Shown: positions 1 through 9,620 of the stretch, in pieces
How positions within the stretch are numbered: position 1 is the first letter of the stretch
Layout of the letters: each line of letters opens with the position of its first letter
The notes under the pieces: generated by a model
The model's database searches: none
Told to the model about the DNA's origin: nothing
Seen by the model: the letters and a program-made list of their open reading frames with translations, nothing else
Translations under genes and position numbers: made by a program
Origin: Umbilicaria muhlenbergii
Lineage: Eukaryota > Ascomycota > Lecanoromycetes > Umbilicariales > Umbilicariaceae
Assembly (NCBI GenBank): GCA_000611775.1
Contig: KK106985.1
Span: 2,032,291 to 2,096,290, forward strand
Length of the DNA: 64,000 nt
Direction: 5' to 3'

Positions 1-1249
1 CAGGATCAACGATAACTCTCTCTCCGTTCTTCTCAACACGAAGCGTCATCTTAGTGCCTCGGTATTGCTCAGCGATAAGAGGGCTGACGTTCGACTTGAT
101 GCCACCTGTGCCGATACCAATGATGATCATTGCGGCAATCAGGCCACCTAGAGCGGCGCCATGTTCGATAGACGTAGGCAGAGAAGTGACAAAAAGAATC
201 AAGATGCCAAACATGTAGACGATGGCGAAGTAAAGTATGGTGTTATACCTCCCCAGATACTATGAGCTGTTAACCACATGTAACGAATAGTAATGTGAAC
301 CTATAAACCAACCTGGTCAGCTACGATGGCACCCCCAATGGGCGTCACCTGTGTATCTTAATCAGTAGTGTTCTGGCTGGATAGCAGCAGTGGCAGTGTC
401 TACATACATAGCACCAGAACTGTAGTAAGCTTTGTCAGTGGTGCGTTCAACATACTGAGAGGGGCGCCACGTACCTGGAAGAAATCGGACAATCCGGTCG
501 CACCTGTTTGACCAAGGCCTGTTTGCCAATTAGTACCAGGCTGATAGGAAAGCGAGCCATTAAGACAAGTGGCCATTTTGAAGCAGAGATATCTGGGAGA
601 TCCTCAGCTGCGAAATAAGAACGAACAGCACATCATCGTTCAGTATTTGAGGGATCCTCAGCCAAAACAACATGAACAGTACATGGTCATTCAGTAAGGC
701 AAGAGTGCAGTGGTAGAGCTCAATGACTGGAGCTTTGCATCTGCGCATGTGATCCTCTTCGAAATTCTTACCGCAAATATAAAATCAAGGGGGGCCCGTT
801 CATCGGAAGACTGCCACTTGTTCTAATGGGTCGCCTATATGTTCTTCAAGGAAACTTGTTGCCCTACCTATTGCGCCGGGGAGGCCGTTTGGGTCATTGT
901 ATGAGTTCTGGATGTAATTCTGGAAAGGACCCGACAGCCCATAGAAGGCGAATCGTTCGCACAACTCAATCACTGCGACAAGGAAAGCCGACCAGGGCAG
1001 CTTGTCTGATACGTGGCGGAGCGTGTGTTTCTCCTCCTCCGTCGGTTCGTCAGCCTCGAGTGACGAGACACTGCTTGCATGGCCATGCATTTTCTCCTCC
1101 ATTGCGACAGGCATAGTTCGAATCACGCCAATCTCGGTGCCTCCCGCCATGTCTTGCATACTCGATTTACGAGGCTGGACTTCGGTGGCATGAACGCTGA
1201 CGGCAACGTTAGCAAGGTGCGACATGTAGCTGATGTGAGATTCTCGCAT
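1..1249 (-). CDS. ptr2: PTR2-family proton/oligopeptide transporter (3' part missing)
   Basis: Proton-coupled di/tripeptide importer of the plasma membrane (POT/PTR2 family). Exons on the minus strand: 868-1249, 475-518, 408-419, 313-348, and 259 down past the left edge. All phases close and the joined protein reads through the family landmarks: KLPWSAFLVAVIELCERFAFYG (first helix with the ERFxxYG proton-coupling motif), then GLPGAIGLGQTGATGLSDFF, FWCYVTPIGGAIVADQ, and GIGTGGIKSNVSPLIAEQY. The last helices are outside the window. The start at 1249 is the first ATG of the open frame; ATGs at codons 9 and 31 are alternatives. Two oddities: intron 1 (519-867) is 349 nt because it carries an inverted-repeat element, and one exon is only 12 nt (Phe-Trp-Cys-Tyr). 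Family assignment is firm; substrate range is not visible. Confidence 0.93.
562..832. mobile_element. MITE-like inverted-repeat element E1 (type C), inside PTR2 intron 1
   Basis: Left end reads AAGACAAGTGGCCATTTTG near 562; the right end, read on the minus strand from about 830, gives CATTAGAACAAGTGGCAGTC, the same terminal sequence inverted. It has no coding capacity. The inner part on the minus strand shares CAGATGC...GTCATTGAGCTCTA...CACTCTTGCC with elements at 10681 and 43821, which defines type C. It lies wholly within the first intron of the peptide transporter. Ends are approximate by about 10 nt. Confidence 0.75.
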
Positions 1250-3336
1250 TGGAAATGCCTACCCCGCAAGATCGCCCACACGTTCCGACATCTCGATGCT
1301 GACGCGCGCAGGCAGTAATCGGTACTCTTGATTCTTTGGAAAGAACCGCGACCTGAATGTGGCCATAGCATGTGGGAAGTGGTCAAGTAAATAGCTCTGA
1401 GGCCTTCCGAGCTGGCCCAGTGGCCCACACCGCTGTAACCTAAATTGCCTGCATGCTTGTCCATGCTTATCTCCACAACGGCCGTGACAAGTGAGCACAA
1501 GCCTCGTGCAGGAAGCACCGCAGATAGAGTGGTGTAAGGACATTGGACCCAGAATTGCATGCCAAGCCAGGAGCCCCGTTGGCTACCTTAAGGTACCTTA
1601 TCCACCCACGCCACCATGCATGGAGGCGAAAATAGAGCTCGTCCAATCACGAGCATCCTTCTTCGGTTCTTCTTCGGCGCTGTTCTTTGCTCCTTCCGCC
1701 TCGGCAGCTCAGCTGCGAATCAGCACCTTTCCATATTTCCATTACCTACCTCCCGCTTTGATCTACATCCCCTTCTACTCGTACTATCGAGTTGGAGCAT
1801 GTCCATTAGCAGCCCCACCAGATATATAATTTTACGTATAAGGACCTCGGATCGCACTGCCATAGGTGTCGACTATCGTCCTCTTTCCAGTGAGGATCAA
1901 CAAATATCAAGAGGGTCCCCCAGACCCTCAGTCGTCTTAACGAAGCTGTGAGTGCTGGTTTACCGACAAAGGCGTCGTGCCATTCTCAGTGAACTGGAGC
2001 GTGAGGGAGCCTTGGAGGGAGCCTCAGGAGCCTCGCAAATTCTCGAAGCACACAAGGGACCTATCAACAAGAGTTATGGAGACGTTACTCTACACGGCCA
2101 CGGCTCCGAGTACTCGAAGAAGGCCAACTCCGAATCGAATATCTTTGCAATGTTAGACGCTTGGCTAATAAGCATCGGTGATGTTTCCCAAGAGGGCAAC
2201 TCTTAATTGTTCGCCAGGTGAACCAATCAAGGATGAGAACGATAGGCTGGGGGGATGCTTATTTTGCCTCCTACTACCTCGCGCAGGATGAATACTACCT
2301 TGTTTACCGTAAGGATTGCGGAGAAAATACAACATGGGTTGTTCAGTCCATGGTTGCATGCGTCAGGTGTATGGACAAAACAAGTGGCGGCCTCCAGCTG
2401 GGGCCCTCTTGATGGTACAACAGTGAAAGCGAGAGATCTGAGCCCTTGAAGTCGTTTTTGCAGAGTTCCACGACTTTTGCCATCTCTGCATTAACCGGTA
2501 CTCAATCTGTCTTGCTTATTGAGTGGTCGAGGGGACCCCCGACTGAGGACTATTTTATGCACACGCTTGGCGTACGGCCTAGTTATAAATCCTGATGTCT
2601 GTCACGCAAGTGGCAATTCTCAGCGGGGCAAAATGTCTTGTCGTTGTTGATTTGCCGAGGGCCTCCTGGTCTCCACACTGAGGACGTGCAATACATCTAT
2701 GCGAAACCGTCAAGTCAAGTGCCGAAGCAAGCCTATATGATATTCTTGATCACAGGTCTGTACCTCCTTCCCTTACTTATCCGTGTCTAATCATAGATAC
2801 TGCCTCGCCTTCCCTGCAGCACAAAACGTTTTGGAGACACCAAGCTCCAATCAACCAGGCACGGAGGCCTCCTCAGCCCTCCAGGTTCGACAGTAACCTA
2901 GACAAAGTTGGACTTCTTAGGCGAATAAAATATGCGCAACAAGTGATGATTCGTTGCCCAGAAAAGCGACTTAGAGGCTTGCGCCCGGATGGCGTTGTGC
3001 CTGAGGCGATCTCAAAGATCTACCTCCTCTTCGGGTATTGGATAGGGCAAAGTCGAGGTTTGAGCGCATGCCGAGAAACCTGAAGATCCCATATGGCGTA
3101 CCGAACGGCTACACGTGTAGGCTGCAGAAGCTTAGCACTCCGAGACATCAAGTTGCCGGAAGCCCACCCCCGGCATTGTTCCAATAGAACAAATCATTAC
3201 CTACGCCCTGCCTCGGCGTTCACTATGTTTCTCACGTCTATATTAGAGTGCTTAACCCCATTACCTCAAGATGTCAACCGACCGTCTACGTCATTGGAGC
3301 GCCTCAGGCATTTCAAACTGCTTCCTCCTGTGAATC
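1250..3336. other. Intergenic region between PTR2 (divergent) and lysophospholipase
   Basis: About 2.1 kb serving as upstream region of both flanking genes. Open frames here (for example plus 1491-1829, 1616-1951, 1952-2206) show no domain, no conserved motif and no codon pattern like the neighbours, so I do not call genes. It contains a clear inverted-repeat element at 2364-2571 and a possible decayed one near 2605-2700 (CAAGTGGCAATTCTCAGC). Confidence 0.6.
2364..2571. mobile_element. MITE-like element E2 (type A)
   Basis: Left end GTATGGACAAAACAAGTGGC followed by CCTCCAGCTGGGGCCCTC; right end GAGGGGACCCCCGACTGAGG then ACTATTTTATGCACACG, the inverse of the left end with the GCCACTT block of the right terminus deleted. 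The interior shares TTTTGCCATCTCTGCATT with element E9 at 37052. No coding capacity. Confidence 0.72.
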
Positions 3337-4953
3337 ATGCTATCCTATTCTTTGATATGCGTGTTCCTCGTGATAACATCTTCTGCTTTGTCTCTCCCTC
3401 AACTTCTTCCATCTGGCTACGCTCCAGTTCCTGCAACATGCCCTACTACGCCGCTGGTCAGACCTGCAACAGGGCTTTCTTCCTCCGAGTCTACCTACTT
3501 AGCAGCGCGTAAGACCAAAGCAGCTGCAGGCCTTGCGGCGTGGCTTCAAAAGACAAATGCATCCTTCAGCACCACCAACTTGCCTACGGTGGCTCTAACA
3601 TCCAGTGGAGGGGGCTACCGCGCTCTGCTTTCTGGTGCAGGCGTTATCCAAGGCTTCGACGCCCGCGACAGCAATGTTGGCACCAGTGGGGTCTACCAAG
3701 GGCTTACTTATCAATCCGGTCTTTCGGGAGGAGCCTGGCTTCTGTCCTCATTCGCGGGCAACAACTATCCAACTATAAGTTCGCTCAAAAACAACCTTTG
3801 GAAGCAAGCCTTTCAGGACAGTCTCCTGGACCCTAACTATCTCCTTGCCGCAGTTGCTTATGCCGAAGTCACAAACGATATTCTGGCCAAACAAGCCGCA
3901 GGGTTCCCACCCACGCTTACTGATCCATGGGGAAGACTGCTTTCTTACCAGCTCTTGTATGGAAATGACGGGGGTGTCGCCACTACATTATCCTCCATTA
4001 CAGGCTTCTCGAACTTCACAAGCTACAACGTCCCATACCCCATCATCACAAGCTTGGGGGTCAAGACGTTCCAAGGAGAGTGTCTTCCCGGCCCCAACGC
4101 CACGACCTACGAACTGACTCCGTACGAATTCGGCAGCTGGGACAGCGGTGTCAGTGCCTTCACACCCACGCAATACCTGGGAACAGCCCTGAGCAACGGC
4201 AGCCCTACCAACGAGACCTGTATCCAGAACTACGACAACCTCGGCTACGTCCTGGGGACCTCCAGTAACCTATTCAACGAAGCCTGCTTCAGTGTCCCCG
4301 CTACAAACATGACCTCCAACATCACCGACGACCTCGCCGCCATCGTCCTCGCCGCCCATCAACTCACCACACGAGACGAATACGCCGTCTACCTCAACCC
4401 CTTCCACAACTACGCCCGCTCCTCGCTCGTCTCCGCCCAAACCGAACTCACTCTCGTCGACGGCGGCGAGGCCATGCAGAACAACCCCATCTTCCCCCTC
4501 CTGCAGCCCGCCCGCGGCGTCGACGTCATCATCGTCAACGACAACTCCGCCGACTCCAACAACTTCCCCAACGGCTCCGAGATCCTGACCACCTACGTGC
4601 AATCCCTCAACGCCGGGCTGACGAAAATGCCATACATCCCCCCCGTCGCGACTTTCATCTCCGAAGGTCTCAACAAGCGGCCTACGTTCTTCGGCTGTAA
4701 CGATACCTCCAAGATCACGATCGTGTATCTGCCCAATGTCAACTACACTTTCCCGAGTAATGAGCCGACAGCGAAGTTGGAGTACTCGCAGGCGGAGACG
4801 GAGGGGATGGTCGATAATGGGATTCAGATTGCTAGTGAGGGGGGCGATGCGTTGTGGCCGACTTGTTTGGCGTGTGCGTTTGTGATGAAGACCGGGGGTG
4901 CGATGCCGAGTTCTTGTGGGGGTTGTTTTAGCAAGTATTGTTTTGAGCCGTGA
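3337..4953 (+). CDS. plb: Secreted lysophospholipase / phospholipase B
   Basis: Single-exon, 538 aa. It hydrolyses acyl ester bonds of (lyso)phospholipids; fungal members are secreted or cell-wall bound. Residues 1-19 form a signal peptide (MLSYSLICVFLVITSSALS). The cPLA2-type catalytic set is present: oxyanion loop SGGGYRALLSGAG with Arg95, nucleophile elbow GLSGG with Ser130, and the catalytic Asp375 in LVDGGEAMQNNP. Many N-glycosylation sequons and a Cys-rich C-terminus (CLACAF...CGGCFSKYC) are visible. There is no hydrophobic tail, so unlike several fungal PLBs it lacks a GPI signal and should be released. Synonymous sites are strongly C-rich between about 4080 and 4650 and G-rich after 4740. 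Family call is secure; which lipid it prefers is not readable from sequence. Confidence 0.96.
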   Translation: MLSYSLICVFLVITSSALSLPQLLPSGYAPVPATCPTTPLVRPATGLSSSESTYLAARKTKAAAGLAAWLQKTNASFSTTNLPTVALTSSGGGYRALLSGAGVIQGFDARDSNVGTSGVYQGLTYQSGLSGGAWLLSSFAGNNYPTISSLKNNLWKQAFQDSLLDPNYLLAAVAYAEVTNDILAKQAAGFPPTLTDPWGRLLSYQLLYGNDGGVATTLSSITGFSNFTSYNVPYPIITSLGVKTFQGECLPGPNATTYELTPYEFGSWDSGVSAFTPTQYLGTALSNGSPTNETCIQNYDNLGYVLGTSSNLFNEACFSVPATNMTSNITDDLAAIVLAAHQLTTRDEYAVYLNPFHNYARSSLVSAQTELTLVDGGEAMQNNPIFPLLQPARGVDVIIVNDNSADSNNFPNGSEILTTYVQSLNAGLTKMPYIPPVATFISEGLNKRPTFFGCNDTSKITIVYLPNVNYTFPSNEPTAKLEYSQAETEGMVDNGIQIASEGGDALWPTCLACAFVMKTGGAMPSSCGGCFSKYCFEP

Positions 4954-5967
4954 GGGATGGATGGGCTGTGTGCGGTGTAAGGCATGGTGTTCGTATACAT
5001 GGGTTTTGGTACGGAGGACAATAATGCGAGGTGCACCGTCGGATTAAGTGTCAGTAAGGTATGGAGGATGTAGATCTAGGGGAACCTCCGCATATAATCA
5101 ACGGTAAGGCACGGCGGAGTGGATTTAGTTTGTGCTGTATTATTTACGCACTCGATGTCTTTTAAAATAATCTAATTGTTCTCGGGTTGTCGAGGAGTTC
5201 CCTAGCATGCATTGCCACTCATTCTAACCTCGCGCTTGGAGATACCCTAAATACTCAACAACAGTTCTCAAGCCCTAGCACATTGTCCAGTCGAGTCAGA
5301 GTGGCAGCTAGTCCAGCCGGGGATATCGTAAGACTATCGAAAACAAGTCATGAATCGAGGGAAACAGCCAGCAGGCGTATGGAAAAAATAAGTGCTAATC
5401 TCCAGCTGAGGCCCCTCTCAACATTACAAAAGGTGAAAGCGTTGTATCTAAATTCCCCGAAGTGAGTTGAACGGGACTCGAAATCTGTTAAGTGTTTGAG
5501 GGGATCCCTTGCTGGGGACTGCCACTTACTTTGTACACATGCCCTGACATTTGATTTTCGCAGAGGCCCGCGGTGAGGCGATTCTCCCTTCTACCCATGA
5601 CATGTGTCTGATCCTCTTACAGTCTCGATACGACTCGAACCCGGTGCTGCTGTCACGCTTCAATAAGCCCGTCGTATCTCAAGTTCAAAATTCATGATCG
5701 TCACAGCATGATTGCGCTGGCTACATGCATCATTGAAACCTCAAAATTACAGAGAAATGCTAAGTAGCCTACACATCGCTTGCCCAGACCCTAACTTTTT
5801 GTACCTGCTCCACGCACGCTTAGGTGTACATACCCCGAGTGTCCTAATAGCCTTTTCGATGCAAACAAAGAATCCATGGGAGCCAACACAACACCTCACT
5901 GCCCTTGCTTGAAAGTAGGTGTACACAAATAGAATAAATGCATGATGTGAAGCCTCTCTGGTCGGAC
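4954..5967. other. Intergenic region between convergent plb and HAM1-like genes
   Basis: About 1 kb between two 3' ends. It holds one inverted-repeat element (5372-5546). The remaining open frames are short and show no recognisable protein. Confidence 0.6.
5372..5546. mobile_element. MITE-like element E3 (type A)
   Basis: Left end CAGGCGTATGGAAAAAATAA followed by GTGCTAATCTCCAGCTGAGGC; right end GAGGGGATCCCTTGCTGGGG followed by ACTGCCACTTACTTTGTACA, inverse of the left. 175 bp, non-coding, in the 3' flank shared by two convergent genes. Confidence 0.75.
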
Positions 5968-8242
5968 CTACTGCCCCATCATCGTGGCCTGGACGTCGAA
6001 GATCTCGTTCCTCCATCCTTGCGCAGCATTATCATCCACCACCTCTCCAGCCCGCCTTCCTTCCTCTTCCCACACTTTGACGACACTTCCAGGTGCATAG
6101 ACGCCGTTGAAGACTCCTTTACTCGGGGTCACACCCACAGCCGTATATACATCTGGATCGTCTTCTGGCGTCAAGCGTGTCATGACCGCCTTGATGAAAG
6201 TCCTAACATCCTGTGGATCGGAAATTCTAGTCGCACGTAGACGTTCACGAGCGAATAGCAACTCCCGATTCGCCGCGTGGATACCATCAGCAATGGCGGT
6301 TGCGAGTTGCTTTTCGAGGACTTTGCGGACGATAGGACGTAGCATGGGCTTGATGAGCCAAGCCAACCAGGAAAACTTGCTCTTACGGAGGGTGTATGTC
6401 AGCTTGTGCACATGCACCCTGACGGCCTTGAGGGTCAATATCTTCTCGAGCTTCTCCTTGCCGATCTCGATGTCCATGTGGATATCGATACCACGCTCAT
6501 CGAGCGCGAACGAGGCTATACCTTCGTCTGCAAGACGCAAGATTCCGGAATGTGCACGGAGCCAGAAGCCAACTTCTTCCGCACGAACGGAGAGACCATC
6601 GACTTTCACAGTCATGAGAGATGTTACAGACGAGGTTGTGCGGAACTTGGCTTTGCGTATTTCGAGGTCGTTATAGGTCTCGATGCGGAGTTTGTAGGGT
6701 AGGAAGGAAGTATTGTTGACGGTGCGGCCTGGTTCGATGATCAAGTTCTCAAGGAGCAAATCGATCTCCGGAACTGAGACTTCGAGACGGGGAATAGGAA
6801 TGTATTGGATCGTTTGGATAAGAAGAGGAATAAAGACGTGTAGCGAGTCTTGAATAAGGTCACTGTTCGTGACAGCATGAGTGGGAGAAAGGATGTTTAG
6901 GATTTTTCCTGTGGTGGCAATGAGAGCGTTAATGTCGGGATCTTCGACTACAGATTTGAAGGTGATTTGGAACTGCTCCAGAGCGTCGTCGACGTCCTTG
7001 CGGAGAGAGGAGTCTGATCCAACGTTCTTTGCTTTTTCGCGTAATTCTTGGATTTTTCTGTCTGCTGACTCGAAGAAATCGGGGTCACTCAAAAGCTTCT
7101 CCACCGAGTTGCCGACGTCTTCCATGAGATGTTCAAAGTCAGGATCCTTCTGAGAATGGTCCATGACTTTGTTGATCTTTTGCTCAAGTAGCTCCCATTG
7201 CTTGCGGTCACCAAAGGAGCTCAGCAACGACCAAAAGTTCTTGACGGCTCGATCGAGCTCTGGATTGGTGTCCACATCATCTTGTGCCGCGCTGATGGTG
7301 TGGTCAACGGCACGGGAATAGGCCTTAGCATAGCGCTTGATCAAAAGCCCAATCGTCGACACGGAGTCGGAGTAGTCGTTACGCTTGCGTAATTTCAAGA
7401 CTGCTTGCTTCAGCCGGTAAAGCAGTGTGTCCTTTTGATCGCCGGAAATGTTCTCCTTCGCGCTGGTAACGGCATCTTGCCCTGTCTTGACCAACCCATT
7501 GGTCACGATTTTAGACACATCGGCCACCTCATTGCCGAGGTCTTCAGTCGTCGGCTTTGGTCCTTCGTCCGATCCCGGTTCCTGTACAGCCTTCTTGTCT
7601 TGCTCCGAGGGTTCTAGTTTGTTGCCCGCCTCTTTAGCCGCCTCGGAGAGAGAGAAAGCTGTGTCTGCAAAGACTTGGCGGCCTATGACATTAAGGTCAC
7701 CCAGGAAGAGGCGAAAGTCGGAGTTGGTAAGGAGCAAGCTGCCAACAGTACGTAGGCTCTCGTATGCTGGTGATGGGGTCAGCTTTTAGTGAAAGTGGTG
7801 CACTTCAGAAGGACATACCAGCTGTAGCATCAGCTCTCGACTTGACCTTGGAAGCTCGCTTGGCAAGATCTTTTGTATCCACAGAGACACGAGACTTGGA
7901 CAAGAACCATATGAAGTCTTGGATCTGGTCCTCGTCGTTCTTGTGCCGCAGCATTTCGATGAATTGAGTGAGCCATTGCTTAGAGTATTTCATCAACAAA
8001 CGGCCCGAGTCACTGAGGTCGGGGTTGTCAGGGTTCAAGACATCGGAGGCCAAGAGGGTACGGAGGTTGACAATAAGCTGCTCCGTAGATGGCATGTATC
8101 CTTTGGATATAGCCCTCATCATTTGATACGAATGCATTTTCTGATGCAGCCTTCTCTGTAGGATTGTGTCATCCTGATACTGTGGCAATAGAGCTTCTGT
8201 ATCCTCCCCCTTGGATTTGCGGAAACCAAAACACGACGACAT
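5968..8242 (-). CDS. HAM1-like protein with BPI-type lipid-binding C-terminus
   Basis: Two exons, 7819-8242 and 5968-7766, joined by a 52-nt intron (donor GTATGT) to give 740 aa. It starts MSSCFGFRKSKGED, with no signal peptide. The N-terminal two thirds are helical and charged; the last third contains the segment PYKLRIETYNDLEIRKAKF, then VDGLSVRAEEVGFWLRA and a basic patch WLIKPMLRPIVRKVLEKQL, which I recognise from the fungal HAM1-like/DUF4449 family whose C-terminus resembles tubular lipid-binding (BPI/SMP-like) folds. Known of the family: widespread in fungi and essentially uncharacterised. Inference: a cytosolic lipid carrier or membrane-associated protein. The name does not imply the HAM1 ITP pyrophosphatase of yeast, which is unrelated. 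Confidence 0.88.
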
Positions 8243-8669
8243 CTTGGAGCTCTCGACGGTAGATACTCTTGGTGTTTGGAATGGTTGAAACGATCAAGAC
8301 TGCTGGACTGCGGGTACTCTGTCAATGCTGGGGTTCGGGTGAAAACCCTTCAAGTCATCTCTCAAAGCGATACACGTGAAAACTACCCCGCGAGCTTTGG
8401 TGAATCAGAGACTTGCCTCTGGATGGCCCACGCAAGGCAGAGCTTCCAAGTTTCTGCCTGCTGTGCCTGGATCTGGTTACGTGACTTACGTCAATGTTAT
8501 GCAAGCCGCCAAGGTACGGTAAGCGATACCATACGAGCACGAGCACCGCGTGCGGAAACCCCCGAAACACCTCACCTTGGGAAAAACAAAGTCGATAAAT
8601 GCGGGGTTCGCTTTTCTGTAGCAGTCTGGCACGTGTCAGGAGTACTCTAGCACGTCTCGAGCACGTCTG

Positions 8670-8841
8670 GGTAGGGTCAAAACCAATGGCAGCTGCAACA
8701 GGGGCACTATCATTACCCCTACTCGTAGCTGTGTGTCACGATCAGCAACACTTCCAGACATTGCAATCCTGTTGTTGATCTGTTGCCGGCGGCCGCCTGT
8801 ATCCCTTCACTTGGAACTGCCATTTATTTGACCCAACGCCT
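8670..8841. mobile_element. MITE-like element E4 (type B)
   Basis: Left end GTAGGGTCAAAACCAATGGC then AGCTGCAACAGGGG; right end TTCACTTGGAACTGCCATTT followed by ATTTGACCCAACGCC, the inverted partner. Type B ends (GCAACAGGGG left, CTTGGAGCTGC right) are shared with E10 at 37225. Non-coding, in a divergent promoter. Confidence 0.75.
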
Positions 8842-9581
8842 GTACATGTAGTCCTATTCCGTACTGCTCGTAGCGGTCATGGAGTAGAAATAGCGGGCCG
8901 AGAATCACAAACCTCCGTTGTGGATATTGGCAATCCGGAACCTTTCACTAAGGATTCTTTACTTGTACTCCGTAGTGATCCTGTACCTCCCACCGGAGTA
9001 TTCCTCTTTTCTTAGTTTACCATGACCAAAGGATCAAGGGTCCAATAATGAGAATTGCAGTTCATTGAAGCCAGCACCTTACCTTAGTAGTGCAGACTGG
9101 AAAGTCAAGTAGGTACGGTAGGCGCCTTAGCTTCACTGCGGCAGCGGGGATCAATCTGGGGTATTGCTAGCAAGCTCACTCCCTGCTCTACTGTCGCGTG
9201 CCCGGCGCAGAATCAATTCTGCGACGGCGAGAGGTAATCTTCAAGGTCTTGAGGGTGCAGAATTCGAGGTCTGTCAACTCTACCTCAGTGTCTGTCCGAC
9301 AGGCGCGGGATCCGGTAACATGTCGTCGACTCTACATGGAGTGGTGAGGAGGGGCGCCGTGAAGATGGGCGCTGCTACTCATACTCGTGCGGTCCGGAGA
9401 ACGGAGTCCGAGGAGTTCCCCGTAATGTTCCGATAAGGATTATCTTGGGCACATAAACACCAATCCTGGCCCATGTTGAATCTGTTGAGGGTGCGCGTCG
9501 AAAAAGCCACAATCCCTCTTCTATCTCATGCTAGGTGAGAGGGTGACTACGGAACGCTTCGTGAGTCTCGAGGATCATCAG

Positions 9582-9588
9582 TATAAAT
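9582..9588 (+). promoter_or_regulatory. TATA-like box of malic enzyme
   Basis: TATAAAT 33 nt upstream of the chosen ATG at 9621. Position is short for a classic TATA-to-start distance, so transcription may begin very near the ATG or the internal ATG (codon 45, MTSAPPSS) may serve as a second start giving a form without presequence. Confidence 0.4.
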
Positions 9589-9620
9589 GCGGGCGTGTGT
9601 AAGCTGGAGCATCCGTACAA

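Larger units (their letters stand above)
8243..9620. other. Divergent promoter region of HAM1-like gene and malic enzyme
   Basis: About 1.4 kb between two divergent starts. It includes a type B inverted-repeat element (8670-8841) and a TATA-like TATAAAT at 9582, 33 nt before the malic enzyme ATG. The motif ACCTTACCTTAG near 9077 resembles similar GGTAAGGT runs in other spacers of the window. No protein gene seen. Confidence 0.6.

Noticed and set aside
1491-1951. Two overlapping plus-strand frames of about 110 codons upstream of PTR2
   Set aside because: Overlap each other, lie in a promoter-like pyrimidine-rich region and match nothing recognisable.
2605-2700. Possible further inverted-repeat element next to E2
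   Set aside because: CAAGTGGCAATTCTCAGC and GGTCTCCACACTGAGGACGT only partly pair, and outer termini are missing; too decayed to call.
4270-4602. 110-codon antisense frame within phospholipase B
   Set aside because: Same cause: C-rich third positions remove antisense stops; no motif.
5630-5660. tRNA T-loop-like GGTTCGAGTC on the minus strand
   Set aside because: The flanking arms do not pair and no D or anticodon arm can be built; no tRNA called. A similar GGTTCGAATC near 32800 fails in the same way.
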